From NCBI RefSeq assembly GCF_016862935.1, contig NZ_BONX01000052.1, positions 1 to 64,000 of the forward strand: a stretch of 64,000 bases of DNA, read 5' to 3'. The notes beneath the pieces were generated by a model. It worked only from the letters and a program-made list of their open reading frames with translations, searched no databases and had not been told where the DNA came from. The position numbers and the translations under genes are program-made. Below, piece by piece: positions 25,650 to 34,483 of the stretch (position 1 is the first letter of the stretch; the number at the start of each line of letters is the position of its first letter). Origin of the DNA: Plantactinospora mayteni. Lineage in GTDB: Bacteria; Actinomycetota; Actinomycetes; Mycobacteriales; Micromonosporaceae.

Positions 25650-26051
25650 ATGCCGGTCTACCAACCCGGCCAGTGGTTGAACCCGACGGACCGCCCGGAC
25701 TGGTGCGACATCGCCGGCGCCGGGCGGTTCGCCGTGCCCACCGAGAACGGCCGATTCGACCGCCACTACCACGACGACCACGAGATCTGGTTCATCGGCG
25801 AGGGGAAGGCGAAGATCCTCGTCGACGGCGCGGAGCGCTACGTCCAGGCCGGCGACATCGTCCTCATCCGCGCCGGTGACGTCCACGACGTGGTCGAGGT
25901 GTACCAGACGCTGCGCGGGTTCTTCGTGGAGAGCGGACTGCCGCTCGGCGGACGCACCGGCCACCTGCACCTGACCGAGGCGGACGCCAAGGGGCATCCG
26001 GTGCCGGCCAGGCCGGTACCCGCCGACTTCCCGGCAGCGGTGACGAGATGA
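25650..26051 (+). CDS. Cupin-domain protein, second of two
   Basis: 133-residue cupin with motif H-Y-H-D-D-H-E-I-W-F-I-G-E-G as the metal site and ILIRAGDVHDVVEV as the second strand pair. ATG 25650 directly follows the TAG of the first cupin gene, and its stop overlaps the ATG of the next gene (ATGA). It is distinct in sequence from its neighbour, so this is not a recent duplication. It may be a sugar-acid isomerase or a small-molecule sensor; function is unassigned. Confidence 0.8.
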   Translation: MPVYQPGQWLNPTDRPDWCDIAGAGRFAVPTENGRFDRHYHDDHEIWFIGEGKAKILVDGAERYVQAGDIVLIRAGDVHDVVEVYQTLRGFFVESGLPLGGRTGHLHLTEADAKGHPVPARPVPADFPAAVTR

Positions 26052-26908
26052 GTTCGCGCATCGCGGTCACCGGCAGCTCCGGCAAGCTCGGCAGGGCCAC
26101 CGTCGAACGGCTCCGCGCCGACGGGCACGAGGTCCTCGGTCTGGACCTCACTGGTACGCCCGGGGCCGGCTTCACCCGGGTCGACCTCGGCGACTACGGG
26201 CAGACGCTGGACGCCGTGCTCGGGGTCACCGCCCGCCACCGGGGCCTCGACGCGCTCGTGCATCTGGCCGCCATCCCGGTCAACGGCCTCGTGCCCGACG
26301 TCACCACGTTCCACCACAACCTGACCGTGACGTTCAACGTGTTCCATGCCGCCCTGCGCGCCGGGATCCGGACGATCGTCTACGCCTCCAGCATCAGCGC
26401 GGTGGGCTTCCCGTTCACCGAGGCGCCCACGTACCTGCCGCTGGACGAGGACAGCCCGCACCGGGCCAACAACACGTACGGGCTGGGCAAGGTCCTCGAA
26501 GAGGCGATGGCCGCCCAGCTCGTCCGGTGGGAGCCGGAGCTGCGCGTCACCGCACTGCGGTTCACCAACGTGACCGGCCCCGGCGAGTACGGGCGGTTCG
26601 CGGAACGGGGCCACGACCCGGCGTACCGCCGCGACCTGCTGTGGAGCTACGTCGACGCGCGGGATGGCGCCACCGCCGTGGCGCTCGCGTTGGCCGCCGC
26701 CCGCCCCGGTTTCGAGGTGTACCACGTGGCGGCGTCCGACACCGGGCTCGCCGTGCCCAGTGCCGACCTGGTCTCCGGGGCGTTCCCGGACGTCCCGCTG
26801 CGCAAGGAGCTGGGCACCTTCGAGACGCTGATGTCCATCGACAGGGCCCGTGACCGCCTGGGCTTCAGGCCCGTCCACCTCTGGCGTGCCGAGCTCGCCG
26901 CCGACTGA
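26048..26908 (+). CDS. NAD-dependent epimerase/dehydratase family protein
   Basis: 286-residue extended short-chain dehydrogenase/reductase. The nucleotide site is TGSSGKLG at the N-terminus, the family Asn/Ser region is VYASSISAVGF, and the catalytic Y-x-x-x-K is YGLGK near residue 142. The pattern (small size, VHLAAIP, RFTNVTGPGEYG) resembles uronate or aldose dehydrogenases of this fold as much as epimerases. It starts on an ATGA overlap with the second cupin gene and is the last gene of the operon. It may oxidise or epimerise the sugar handled by the Tm-1/PEP-hydrolase-like pair. Confidence 0.85.
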   Translation: MSSRIAVTGSSGKLGRATVERLRADGHEVLGLDLTGTPGAGFTRVDLGDYGQTLDAVLGVTARHRGLDALVHLAAIPVNGLVPDVTTFHHNLTVTFNVFHAALRAGIRTIVYASSISAVGFPFTEAPTYLPLDEDSPHRANNTYGLGKVLEEAMAAQLVRWEPELRVTALRFTNVTGPGEYGRFAERGHDPAYRRDLLWSYVDARDGATAVALALAAARPGFEVYHVAASDTGLAVPSADLVSGAFPDVPLRKELGTFETLMSIDRARDRLGFRPVHLWRAELAAD

Positions 26909-26952
26909 CCCGCCGACGAGTGTCCGACCCGGCGTCCCGCCATGGATCCCCG

Positions 26953-26978
26953 CGGTGGGGCGCCGTCGCACCCCACCG
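26953..26978. terminator. Stem-loop between convergent genes
   Basis: CGGTGGGG at 26953-26960 pairs with CCCCACCG at 26971-26978 across a 10-base loop. It lies directly after the beta-galactosidase stop on the minus strand and 45 bases after the epimerase stop on the plus strand. It probably terminates both operons. Confidence 0.5.
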
Positions 26979-29900
26979 TCAACCGGAGATCGAGAGCCGC
27001 AGGCCGAACTCGTACGGCTGGATCGGGACCCGGTACCGTTCGGGCAACGCCGGCCCGCACGACGCGCTGCCAAGTCCCTGCTGGGCGTGGTCGAGATTGA
27101 GCCAGACCCGACCCGAGTCACGCAGTTCGTACGGGTGGCGGGCCTGGTCCAGCGCCTCGCTGGTCCAGCGCCGGACGGTGAACGAGAACCACGGCTCCCC
27201 CACCACCCGCAACACGGGCAACCCCTGCCCGGACAGCTCCAGCCAGCGGGTCTCGACGTGGTTGCCGTTCTCCTGCGGAAACGGGTACGGCGTCTGAAGC
27301 GCGTCGACGCTCGAGCTGAACCTGCCGACCCGGGCTGCCGTACGGCTGTCCACATAGGTCTCCCCCGGGCCGCGGCCGAACCACCGGGCCGCGCCGAAGC
27401 CACCGGGCAGCGCCATCCGCAGGCCCAGTCGGGGAAGCGTGATGCGGTGTCCGCCGATCGGGGTGTCCGCCCAGATCCCCTCGGGCTCGACCCGGACGGT
27501 CAGCGCCAGACTGGCATCGGCGCACAGCGCCCAGCGCAGCACCGCACGCAGGGCCAGGGTCTGGGCCGCCGGTCCGCTGCGCACCCGGACCACGAGCCGG
27601 TCGCCCGCCTCGGTGCGAACCTCGTCGACGCGGTGCAGCATCCGGTCGAGGCCGACCGCCCGCCAGCCGGCGACGAGGTCGTTCAGCGCGCCCTGTCCGT
27701 GGTCGTTCTCGGTCGGTGCCCGCCACACATCGAGTTCCGGGCCGTCCACCTCAAGCCCACCGAACCGGACCAGCCGGCCGGAACCCGGATCGAACTCGGC
27801 CGGGCCGAGGACCAGCCGGTCCCCCACGATCGCCGGGCCGGACCGGGTCGGCGGCCGAGCGAGCGCCCCCTCGGCGGCCAGCCCGACATCAGGTGGACGG
27901 ACCGGCGGGACGGCCGGCGGACCGGCCAGCCCGACATCAGGTGGACCGGCGGGCGGGACGACTGGCGGACCCGCCAGCCCGACATCAGATGGACCGGCTG
28001 GCGGGACCGATTCGGCGAGCCGGCCCTGGCCCCAGGCCACCTCGTGCCCGGCCGATGCCCAGTTCGTGGCCGCGCCGAGCACGGCCCGCACAGTGAGCCA
28101 GCGTTCGCCGGCCCGGGCGGCGGTGCCGCGAGCCGCCTCCGGCAGCGGCACCCGGGCCGAGGATCGGGCCGGCACCGCGGGCGGGTCGAACTCGCCGGCC
28201 GCCACCGGCACACCGTCGTCCTCGACTGTCCAGGACAGCCGCAGATGGGCCAGATCGGACACGTCGTACCGGTTCCGCAGCGTCAGCCAGCCCGCCTCGG
28301 CGTCCACCGCGATGTCGACCGGCTCGATCGCCTTCGCGTACTCGCGTAGTCCGGGCGACGGCGTGCGGTCCGCGAAGAGCAGCCCGTCCAGACAGTAGCG
28401 GCCGCCGTTGGGCTGGTGGTCGATGTCTCCGCCGTGCCGAAAGTACCCGACGCCGTCCGCGGTCCGCCCGCGCAGCCCGTGGTCGATCCACTCCCAGACG
28501 AAGCCGCCACAGAACCGCTCGTACCCCTCGAGGATCCGCTGGTAGTCGACCAGCGACCCCGGCCCGTTGCCCATCGCGTGGGCGTACTCGCAGAGCAGGA
28601 ACGGCAGGCCACGGCGGCGTACGTCGTCGGCGGAGCCCGGTTCCACGCCCTCGGGCGCCGGCTCCTCCCGCCGCCCGATCAGCTCCAGCTCCGCCAGCGA
28701 CGGGTACATCAGGCTGTGGAAGTCGGAGTGCCGGTAGCTGCGGTCGCGCTCGTAGTGGATCGGCCGGGACGGATCGCGCTCCCGGATCCAGCGTTCGATC
28801 TCGCCGAACGCCGCTCCCGAGTCGCTCTCGTTGCCCAGTGACCAGACCACCACGCTCGGGTGGTTCTTGTCCCGCTCCACCATCCGCTCGACCCGGTCGT
28901 GCAGCGCCGCCCGCCACGCTGGATCGGCGGGCGGGTTGCCCTGCCACCCGGCGTAGATGAAGCCGTGCGTCTCGATGTCACACTCGTCCACCACCCACAG
29001 CCCGTACTCGTCGCAGAGCCGCAGGAACTCCGGATGGGGCGGGTAGTGGCTGGTCCGGACCGCGTTGATGTGGTGTTGTTTCATCAGCACGACATCGCGG
29101 CGCATGGTCTCGACGTCGAGGCAGCGACCCCGGTCCGGGTCGTGTTCGTGCCGGTTCACCCCGCGGAACAGCACCGGCGCCCCGTTGACGAGCAGCCGTC
29201 CACCCTCGACGGAGACGGTCCGGAACCCGACGGCGAGTTCGATCCGCTCGTCGCCGGCCCGCAGCGTCCCCCGGTACAGCCGGGGTGACTCGGCGCTCCA
29301 CGGCTCGATGCCGGCGAGCGCCACGTCGACGCCCGTCGGTACCCGCAGGCCGAGCTCGGGGATCTCCACCATCCCGGTTACGTCGGCGTCCACCCGCAGC
29401 GTGCCGGTCCGGTCCAGGTGGCGGTAGCCGGCGTGGACGAAGAAGTCGTCGATGGATCCGACGGGCCGGGCGATCAGCTCCACGTCCCGGAAGATGCCCG
29501 GCAGCCACCACATGTCCTGATCTTCCAGATAGCTGCCGGACGACCAGCGGTGCACCCGGACCGCGAGCACGTTGCCGGTCGGGCGCAGGTGGTCGGTCAC
29601 GTCGAACTCGAACGGCAGCCGGCTCCCCTTGGAGTGCCCCAGTTCCACTCCGTTGAGCCAGACCTGGCCGCACGAGTCGACCCCCTGGAAACGCAGCACG
29701 GCGTGACCAGGCGGCCAGCCGTCCGGCCGGTCGAACCGCAGCCGATAGTCGCCGGTCGGGTTCTCCCGAGGCAGCCGGGGCGGGTCGAGCGGGAACGGGA
29801 ACGCCGTGTTCGTGTAGAGCGGCTGGTCGTACCCCTCGAGCACCCAGTGTGCCGGTACCCGGATGGTCGCCCAGTCCGTGTCGTCGAGGTCCGGCGCGGC

Positions 29901-30053
29901 GAACCCGGGTCCGGTACCGGCCGCCGTCGGGGAGAGCCGGAACCGCCACCTACCGTTCAGGCAGAGCCGAGGGGCGTCGGAGCGGAAGTCGGCGCGGGGC
30001 CGGCGTCGGCCGGCGCCGGGCGCGACGTCCTCGACGTAACGCAGGTCGGTCAT
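26979..30053 (-). CDS. lacZ: Beta-galactosidase, GH2 LacZ type
   Basis: 1024 residues, the same length as Escherichia coli LacZ. The jelly-roll sugar-binding domain (LNGRWRFRLSP; VLRFQGVDSCGQVWLNG), Ig-like domains and TIM barrel are present. The acid/base region is VWSLGNESDSG, the nucleophile region LLCEYAHAMGN, and the C-terminal domain ends near GLGSASCGP. No signal peptide, so intracellular. ATG 30053 is 11 bases after the stop of the aldo/keto reductase gene; the open frame upstream of it is that gene's shadow. An insertion of about 43 residues made of a 16-residue repeat (PPDVGLAGPP) interrupts the fifth-domain region. It is the last gene of the operon starting at 34236. It cleaves terminal beta-galactose from imported oligosaccharides. 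Confidence 0.92.
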   Translation of the reverse strand: MTDLRYVEDVAPGAGRRRPRADFRSDAPRLCLNGRWRFRLSPTAAGTGPGFAAPDLDDTDWATIRVPAHWVLEGYDQPLYTNTAFPFPLDPPRLPRENPTGDYRLRFDRPDGWPPGHAVLRFQGVDSCGQVWLNGVELGHSKGSRLPFEFDVTDHLRPTGNVLAVRVHRWSSGSYLEDQDMWWLPGIFRDVELIARPVGSIDDFFVHAGYRHLDRTGTLRVDADVTGMVEIPELGLRVPTGVDVALAGIEPWSAESPRLYRGTLRAGDERIELAVGFRTVSVEGGRLLVNGAPVLFRGVNRHEHDPDRGRCLDVETMRRDVVLMKQHHINAVRTSHYPPHPEFLRLCDEYGLWVVDECDIETHGFIYAGWQGNPPADPAWRAALHDRVERMVERDKNHPSVVVWSLGNESDSGAAFGEIERWIRERDPSRPIHYERDRSYRHSDFHSLMYPSLAELELIGRREEPAPEGVEPGSADDVRRRGLPFLLCEYAHAMGNGPGSLVDYQRILEGYERFCGGFVWEWIDHGLRGRTADGVGYFRHGGDIDHQPNGGRYCLDGLLFADRTPSPGLREYAKAIEPVDIAVDAEAGWLTLRNRYDVSDLAHLRLSWTVEDDGVPVAAGEFDPPAVPARSSARVPLPEAARGTAARAGERWLTVRAVLGAATNWASAGHEVAWGQGRLAESVPPAGPSDVGLAGPPVVPPAGPPDVGLAGPPAVPPVRPPDVGLAAEGALARPPTRSGPAIVGDRLVLGPAEFDPGSGRLVRFGGLEVDGPELDVWRAPTENDHGQGALNDLVAGWRAVGLDRMLHRVDEVRTEAGDRLVVRVRSGPAAQTLALRAVLRWALCADASLALTVRVEPEGIWADTPIGGHRITLPRLGLRMALPGGFGAARWFGRGPGETYVDSRTAARVGRFSSSVDALQTPYPFPQENGNHVETRWLELSGQGLPVLRVVGEPWFSFTVRRWTSEALDQARHPYELRDSGRVWLNLDHAQQGLGSASCGPALPERYRVPIQPYEFGLRLSISG
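27881..28009. repeat. 48-base tandem repeat inside the beta-galactosidase gene
   Basis: The motif GCCCGACATCAG starts at 27881, 27929 and 27977, giving an exact period of 48 bases. There are two full copies and a partial third. In the protein this is a 16-residue Pro/Gly repeat (PDVGLAGPP type), so the frame is kept. It appears to be a slippage-expanded linker between LacZ domains. Confidence 0.9.
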
Positions 30054-30064
30054 CCAGGTGCCGT

Positions 30065-30955
30065 TCAGTCGTCGAGCGTGGTCGTCGGTGGTGTGCCGAG
30101 CCCGGCGACCGCGGCGAAGAAGCCGTCCGGGATCGGGAAGGCCGCCAGCTTTTCGAGTTCGGCCAGCCGGCCGAGGTCCGAAACGCCGACGACGGTCGAG
30201 TCGACGCCGGGTGCGGTCAACGAGAAGTGCAGCGCGGCGGCGGCCAGCGGCACGCGCCACTCCCGGCACATCCGGGTCAGCCGGTCGACGTGGCCGAGCA
30301 GTTCCGGCGGGGCGGGCCGGTAGCCGTAGCGGCCTCGCGCGTTCGCGGAACCGGCGAGGATCCCGCCGCCGAACGGCGCGGCGTTGAAGACCAGCATCCC
30401 CCGCTCCTTGGCCGCCGCGATGATGCTCGCGGCACTGGTGTCGACCAGCGTGTACCGGTTGTGGGTGAGCACCGCGTCAAAGGCACCGGTCCGGACGTAC
30501 TCCTCGACGAGCCGGCGGCGACCGGCGGCGATTCCGATGGCCCCGACGAGCCCCTGCTCGCGCAGCGCGACCATGGCCTCGACCGCGCCGCCGGGCGCGG
30601 TCGCCTCGGCGAGCGTGATGCCGTACGGGTCGTGCAGGTGGTAGATCGGCAGATGGTCGACTCCGAGCCGCTCGACCGTCTCCTCGAAGGAGCGCTTCAC
30701 CCGGTCCCCGTCGAACCCGCCGGTGGCCGGGTCGGCGTCCGCCTTGGAGAAGATGGTCGCCGGACGGCCGGGCTCCGACCAGTCCCGCAACACCGCACCG
30801 AGCAGCGCCTCGCTGCGCCCGCCCGCGTACGCGTTCGACGTGTCGACCTGCCCGAACGGCGATCGGAGCAGAGCTGCGGCCAGCTCAAGCGCGTCGGGTT
30901 CGGGGTGCCGGGCGCCGAGGCTCGAGGCCCCGAGGGTCAGTCCAGTAACCGTCAT
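30065..30955 (-). CDS. Aldo/keto reductase, D-threo-aldose 1-dehydrogenase-like
   Basis: 296-residue AKR. The N-terminal TLGASSLGAR, the catalytic tyrosine block VDTSNAYAGGRSE, VDHLPIYHLHDPYG, and the C-terminal cofactor region VDSTVVGVSDLGRLAELEKL resemble the branch that oxidises aldoses such as L-fucose at C1. In this island it would convert the free sugar to a lactone, feeding the lactonase-like protein at 35773. It lies between the permease gene (1-base gap) and the beta-galactosidase gene in the operon that begins with the solute-binding protein. The substrate is inferred. Confidence 0.82.
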   Translation of the reverse strand: MTVTGLTLGASSLGARHPEPDALELAAALLRSPFGQVDTSNAYAGGRSEALLGAVLRDWSEPGRPATIFSKADADPATGGFDGDRVKRSFEETVERLGVDHLPIYHLHDPYGITLAEATAPGGAVEAMVALREQGLVGAIGIAAGRRRLVEEYVRTGAFDAVLTHNRYTLVDTSAASIIAAAKERGMLVFNAAPFGGGILAGSANARGRYGYRPAPPELLGHVDRLTRMCREWRVPLAAAALHFSLTAPGVDSTVVGVSDLGRLAELEKLAAFPIPDGFFAAVAGLGTPPTTTLDD

Positions 30956-30956
30956 G

Positions 30957-31871
30957 TCAGCCCTTCAGCGAACCGGCCGCCAGGCCGGCCATGATCTGCC
31001 GGTTCAGGAACAGGTACAGCACCAGCATGCCGAGCACGTTGAGGCTGATCGCGGCGAACAGCGGCCCGTACTCGGTGGCACCGTACTCGTCGCTGAAGTG
31101 CAGCAGCCCCACCTGGACCGTGGCCAGTTCCTCCCGGGTGGTGAAGGTGAGCGCGATGAGCAGGTCGTTCCAGACGCTGAAGAACTCGACCAGGGCGATG
31201 GTGACGATCGCGTTGCGCATCATCGGCACCCCGATGCGGAGAAACGCCCGGATCATCCCCGCCCCGTCGATCGTCGCCGACTCGAAGACCTCCCGCGGGA
31301 TCGCCCGGAAGTAGGCCGCCATCAGGAAGACCGTCAGCGGCAGGCCCATCACCGTGTACGTGATGATGAGCGGCCACAGCGTGTTGGTGAGGCCGATCTG
31401 GAAGTAGGCCGTGAAGAGCGGGACCAGGATCATCTGCCCCGGGACCATGATGCCGGCCAGGAAGACGAGCAGGACCGTGTTGCGTCCCTTCCAGACCAAC
31501 ACCTCCAGGGCGAACGCGGCGGCGATGCCGAGCACGATCATGAACGCCACCGACGGGACCGTGACCAGCACGCTGTTCAGCAGGTTCCGGGCGAGGTCGC
31601 CGCCGAGCCACGCCTCCTGGTAGTTGTCGAAGCTGAACTGCCGGGGCAGCGCCCATGTGGGTTCGGTGAAGAACTCGTTCTGCGTCTTGAACGAGCCGAG
31701 CACCAGCCAGACGATCGGATACACCTCGACGAGCACGAGCAGCGTGATGAGCAGACGTACCGGCAGCCGCCGCAGGGACCGGCCGGCCCGCCCGGGTCGC
31801 GCCGCCCGGCCCGGGCGCGACGGGTCGGGGCGCGTCGCGGTCGGCCTCGTTGCCGTGGACTGGATCGCCAT
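30957..31871 (-). CDS. Sugar ABC transporter permease, MalG type
   Basis: 304-residue inner-membrane permease of the carbohydrate uptake 1 class, with about six helices and the EAA-loop sequence EVFESATIDGAGMIRAFLRIGVPMM that contacts the ATPase. The basic N-terminal tail of about 35 residues is cytoplasmic. ATG 31871 starts three bases after the stop of the other permease gene. It works with the MalF-type permease (31875) and the lipoprotein at 32908. No ATP-binding gene is present in the operon, so a shared MsmK-type ATPase encoded elsewhere must energise it. Confidence 0.92.
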   Translation of the reverse strand: MAIQSTATRPTATRPDPSRPGRAARPGRAGRSLRRLPVRLLITLLVLVEVYPIVWLVLGSFKTQNEFFTEPTWALPRQFSFDNYQEAWLGGDLARNLLNSVLVTVPSVAFMIVLGIAAAFALEVLVWKGRNTVLLVFLAGIMVPGQMILVPLFTAYFQIGLTNTLWPLIITYTVMGLPLTVFLMAAYFRAIPREVFESATIDGAGMIRAFLRIGVPMMRNAIVTIALVEFFSVWNDLLIALTFTTREELATVQVGLLHFSDEYGATEYGPLFAAISLNVLGMLVLYLFLNRQIMAGLAAGSLKG

Positions 31872-31874
31872 GCC

Positions 31875-32759
31875 TCAGCTCCTGGTGTTGTCGCGTCGGG
31901 CCGACCGGAACACCGCCAGCGTGACCAGTAGACACATGATGGTGAGCACGAACGCGATGGTGCTGCCGTAGCCGTAGTCCGCGTAGTCGAAGACGGTCCG
32001 GTACATGAGCAGCGTCAGCGGGGTGGTCTGGCCGCCCGGCCCGCCGTCGTTCAGGGCCAGCAGCGTGTCGAACACCTTGATGGTGTTGTTCAGGCTGAAG
32101 ATGACCGAGGAGAGCAGTACCGGCAGCGAGAGCGGCAGGACGACGAACCGCACCAGCCGCCAACCGGTCGCCCCCTCCATCCGGGCCGACTCCAGCACCT
32201 CGTCGGGGATGTCCAGCAGGCCGGCGTAGAGCAGGACGGCGAAGAACCCCATCGACCGCCACAGCTCCATGAGGATCGCCACGACGAAGGTGCCGCCCCC
32301 GGTGGCGAACCAGTCGATCGACGAGAGCCCGAACGCGTCGAGACCCGCGTTGACCGGACCGTCCTGCTGGCCGACCGCGAACAGGCTCTTGAACAGCAGG
32401 GCGACCGCCACTGTCGGCAGCACCGTCGGGAAGAACACCACGGTACGCACGAACGTCGACGCCTTGCGCAGCACGAAGACGTACATCAGCGCCAGGGCGT
32501 AGCCGAGGACTATCTGCCCGATGGAGAGCACGAGCGCGTACCGGAGGGTGAAGCCCAGCGCCGCGCGTGCCTGCGGGTCCCGGAAGAACTGGACGAAGTT
32601 GTCGAACCCGATGTACTCGTAGCCGCTGAGCGGATTGCCGGTGAAGAACGTCAGACCGAGCGACCAGAAGACCGGGACGAGCTTGACGCCGGTATAGACG
32701 AGCAACGCGGGCCCGAGCAGGATCAGGATCGCTTTTCTGTCGCCGAGGACGCTCTTCAC
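31875..32759 (-). CDS. Sugar ABC transporter permease, MalF type
   Basis: 294-residue permease with six helices and the EAA motif EVLESARMEGATGWRLVRFVVLP. I chose GTG 32759, behind GAAAGGAACGAT, because the open frame further upstream (to 32873) is Arg/Pro-rich and not membrane-like. The other permease follows almost without a gap. It forms the heterodimeric channel of the importer together with the MalG-type subunit. Confidence 0.9.
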   Translation of the reverse strand: MKSVLGDRKAILILLGPALLVYTGVKLVPVFWSLGLTFFTGNPLSGYEYIGFDNFVQFFRDPQARAALGFTLRYALVLSIGQIVLGYALALMYVFVLRKASTFVRTVVFFPTVLPTVAVALLFKSLFAVGQQDGPVNAGLDAFGLSSIDWFATGGGTFVVAILMELWRSMGFFAVLLYAGLLDIPDEVLESARMEGATGWRLVRFVVLPLSLPVLLSSVIFSLNNTIKVFDTLLALNDGGPGGQTTPLTLLMYRTVFDYADYGYGSTIAFVLTIMCLLVTLAVFRSARRDNTRS

Positions 32760-32907
32760 ATCGTTCCTTTCGAGGGGGCGACGCCGCCACCGAACGACAC
32801 GACGGCGTGCCGGCGGGTGGGGAGCGGACCAGACTCGATCTGGTTCCGCTCCCCCGCCCCCGTGGTCGGGCACGTCCGCATGTTCCGCCGCATGGTCGCG
32901 CCTGTGC

Positions 32908-34236
32908 TCAGCGTGCCTTTTCCAGGTCGGCCTGCAACATCGCCATGTACTGCTCCGGCGACTGCTGGCCGGTCAGCAACAGCGCCACGTTCTTCTGCGC
33001 GTCCGCCGTGGTCTTCGCGTCCCACAGCGCCTCGAACCAGAGGACGGTCTCGGTCGTCTTGCTGACGATCGCCTGCAACTCCGCCGTCAGCGGCGGAATG
33101 GCGTCCACCGGCTGGTTCAGCCGGAACCCGGAGATCACTCCCTGGTTCTTCAGCACGCTGCTGCCGTAGTTCTCGGCGATGCAACCGAGCCAGTCGCCGA
33201 CCTTGGGACCGTACGCCGCGGCGGACGTCGCGGTGGCCGCGCCCGCGTTGGCCGGCCACTGGCCACTGTTGCCCTTGCCGCCGTCGACGCCGGGGAACGG
33301 GATGAAGCCGACGTTCGACACACCGACCTTGTTCTGCGCCGGGTCGTTCAGGTTCGCCAGGAAGTACGAGCCGGTGTATGTCATCGCGGCCTGGCCGTTG
33401 AGGAACTGCGCGTTCGCGGCGTCGGCGGCCCGAGAGGTGACGCCCTCGCCGAACAGCCCCGCGCGGCCGAGATCGGCGATGGTCCGGGCCGCCGCCACGT
33501 ACTCCGGGTCGGTCAGTTTGGCTTGACCGTTCTGCACCTTCGTCATCGCGTCCGGTCCGACGGACCGGAAGATGTAGTTGCCGATCAGGCGGGTGATCGG
33601 CCAGCCCTGGGCGCCGGCCTGGGTGATCGGCACGACGCCGGCTGCCTTGAGCTTCTCGGCCACGGCGACGAACTCGTCCCAGGTCGTCGGCGGGGTGACG
33701 CCGTGCTGGGCGAAGAGCGTCTTGTTGTAGAAGATGCCCTCGATGTTGTACTGGAACGGGAGGGAAGCCATGTTGCCGCCGTATGCGGACTTCACCGTGG
33801 CCGCCGCCGCCGGGAGGATGTCGTCCCAGTGGCCGAGTTCCTTGAGCTTCGTCTCGTAGTCCACGGTCAGTTTGTTCTTGCCGAGGTCGCCGTCCGGCCT
33901 GACCTGCGCGGTACCCGCCACGAACATCACCGGGAGGGCTTTCTGGCTGGCCAGCAGGGTAACCTTCTGGACCACGTCGGACTGCGCCACTGTCTCGCTG
34001 CTCAACGGCAGGGCGGTGTTCTGCGTCTGGCACGCACCGCTCGACAGCGCGGTGAGCTCGTTCCGGATGATGGCGTTCTCGGCGGGGGTCAGCAGGCTGA
34101 ACGCGGTGGCACTGTCGCCGTCTTCGCCGCCATCCTCACCACCCGGGGCGCAGCCGGCGAGCACGAGCGTGGCCGCAGCACCCACCGCCGCAGACCGGAC
34201 AACCCACCCACGCCGCCTCGTCGCTGTAGGGGTCAC
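32908..34236 (-). CDS. Extracellular sugar-binding lipoprotein of an ABC importer
   Basis: 442 residues. A basic N-terminus (TRRRGWVVR), hydrophobic stretch and lipobox LAGC place the lipidated cysteine at residue 29, followed by a Gly/Asp/Glu-rich flexible linker. The body fits the family 1 solute-binding fold: FQYNIEGIFYNKTLFAQHGV, PPTTWDEFVAVAEKLK and GQAAMTYTGSYFLANL. It is anchored outside the membrane and captures the oligosaccharide or glycoside. It is the first gene of the minus-strand operon (binding protein, two permeases, aldo/keto reductase, beta-galactosidase), with LacI-type operators at 34266 and 34392 upstream. Confidence 0.92.
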   Translation of the reverse strand: MTPTATRRRGWVVRSAAVGAAATLVLAGCAPGGEDGGEDGDSATAFSLLTPAENAIIRNELTALSSGACQTQNTALPLSSETVAQSDVVQKVTLLASQKALPVMFVAGTAQVRPDGDLGKNKLTVDYETKLKELGHWDDILPAAAATVKSAYGGNMASLPFQYNIEGIFYNKTLFAQHGVTPPTTWDEFVAVAEKLKAAGVVPITQAGAQGWPITRLIGNYIFRSVGPDAMTKVQNGQAKLTDPEYVAAARTIADLGRAGLFGEGVTSRAADAANAQFLNGQAAMTYTGSYFLANLNDPAQNKVGVSNVGFIPFPGVDGGKGNSGQWPANAGAATATSAAAYGPKVGDWLGCIAENYGSSVLKNQGVISGFRLNQPVDAIPPLTAELQAIVSKTTETVLWFEALWDAKTTADAQKNVALLLTGQQSPEQYMAMLQADLEKAR

Positions 34237-34265
34237 GTTTCCTCCTTGTGAAGCGCGATGGGAGA

Positions 34266-34279
34266 TTGAAGCGTTTCAA
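34266..34279. promoter_or_regulatory. LacI-type operator, copy 3
   Basis: TTGAAGCGTTTCAA is the most symmetric of the five sites. It lies 29 bases upstream of the solute-binding protein start and 113 bases from copy 4. Two sites in one divergent region allow looping control of the import operon and the dehydrogenase operon. Confidence 0.75.
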
Positions 34280-34391
34280 GCGCAGAGGCTAGTGGTGGCC
34301 TCGACCACTGTCAAGCACAGGACAAGGCCAAATTGCACGTTCGTTATCTCCGGGGCGCGCACTGGGCGAGCACTCGTAACATTACCCGCGT

Positions 34392-34405
34392 TTGACACGT
34401 TTCAA
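34392..34405. promoter_or_regulatory. LacI-type operator, copy 4
   Basis: TTGACACGTTTCAA, identical to copies 2 and 5, lies 78 bases upstream of the short-chain dehydrogenase ATG at 34484. It would control the plus-strand pair at 34484-35659. Confidence 0.75.
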
Positions 34406-34483
34406 GCAACATGGAAGCATGGCACCCATGATCGAAAGTAACGCTGAGTGTCGAAACGACGATCCGGACGTCCGGGTCGCGCC

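Noticed and set aside
26850-28349. Plus-strand open frame of 499 codons over the beta-galactosidase gene
   Set aside because: Antisense shadow of a gene with intact GH2 motifs on the minus strand.
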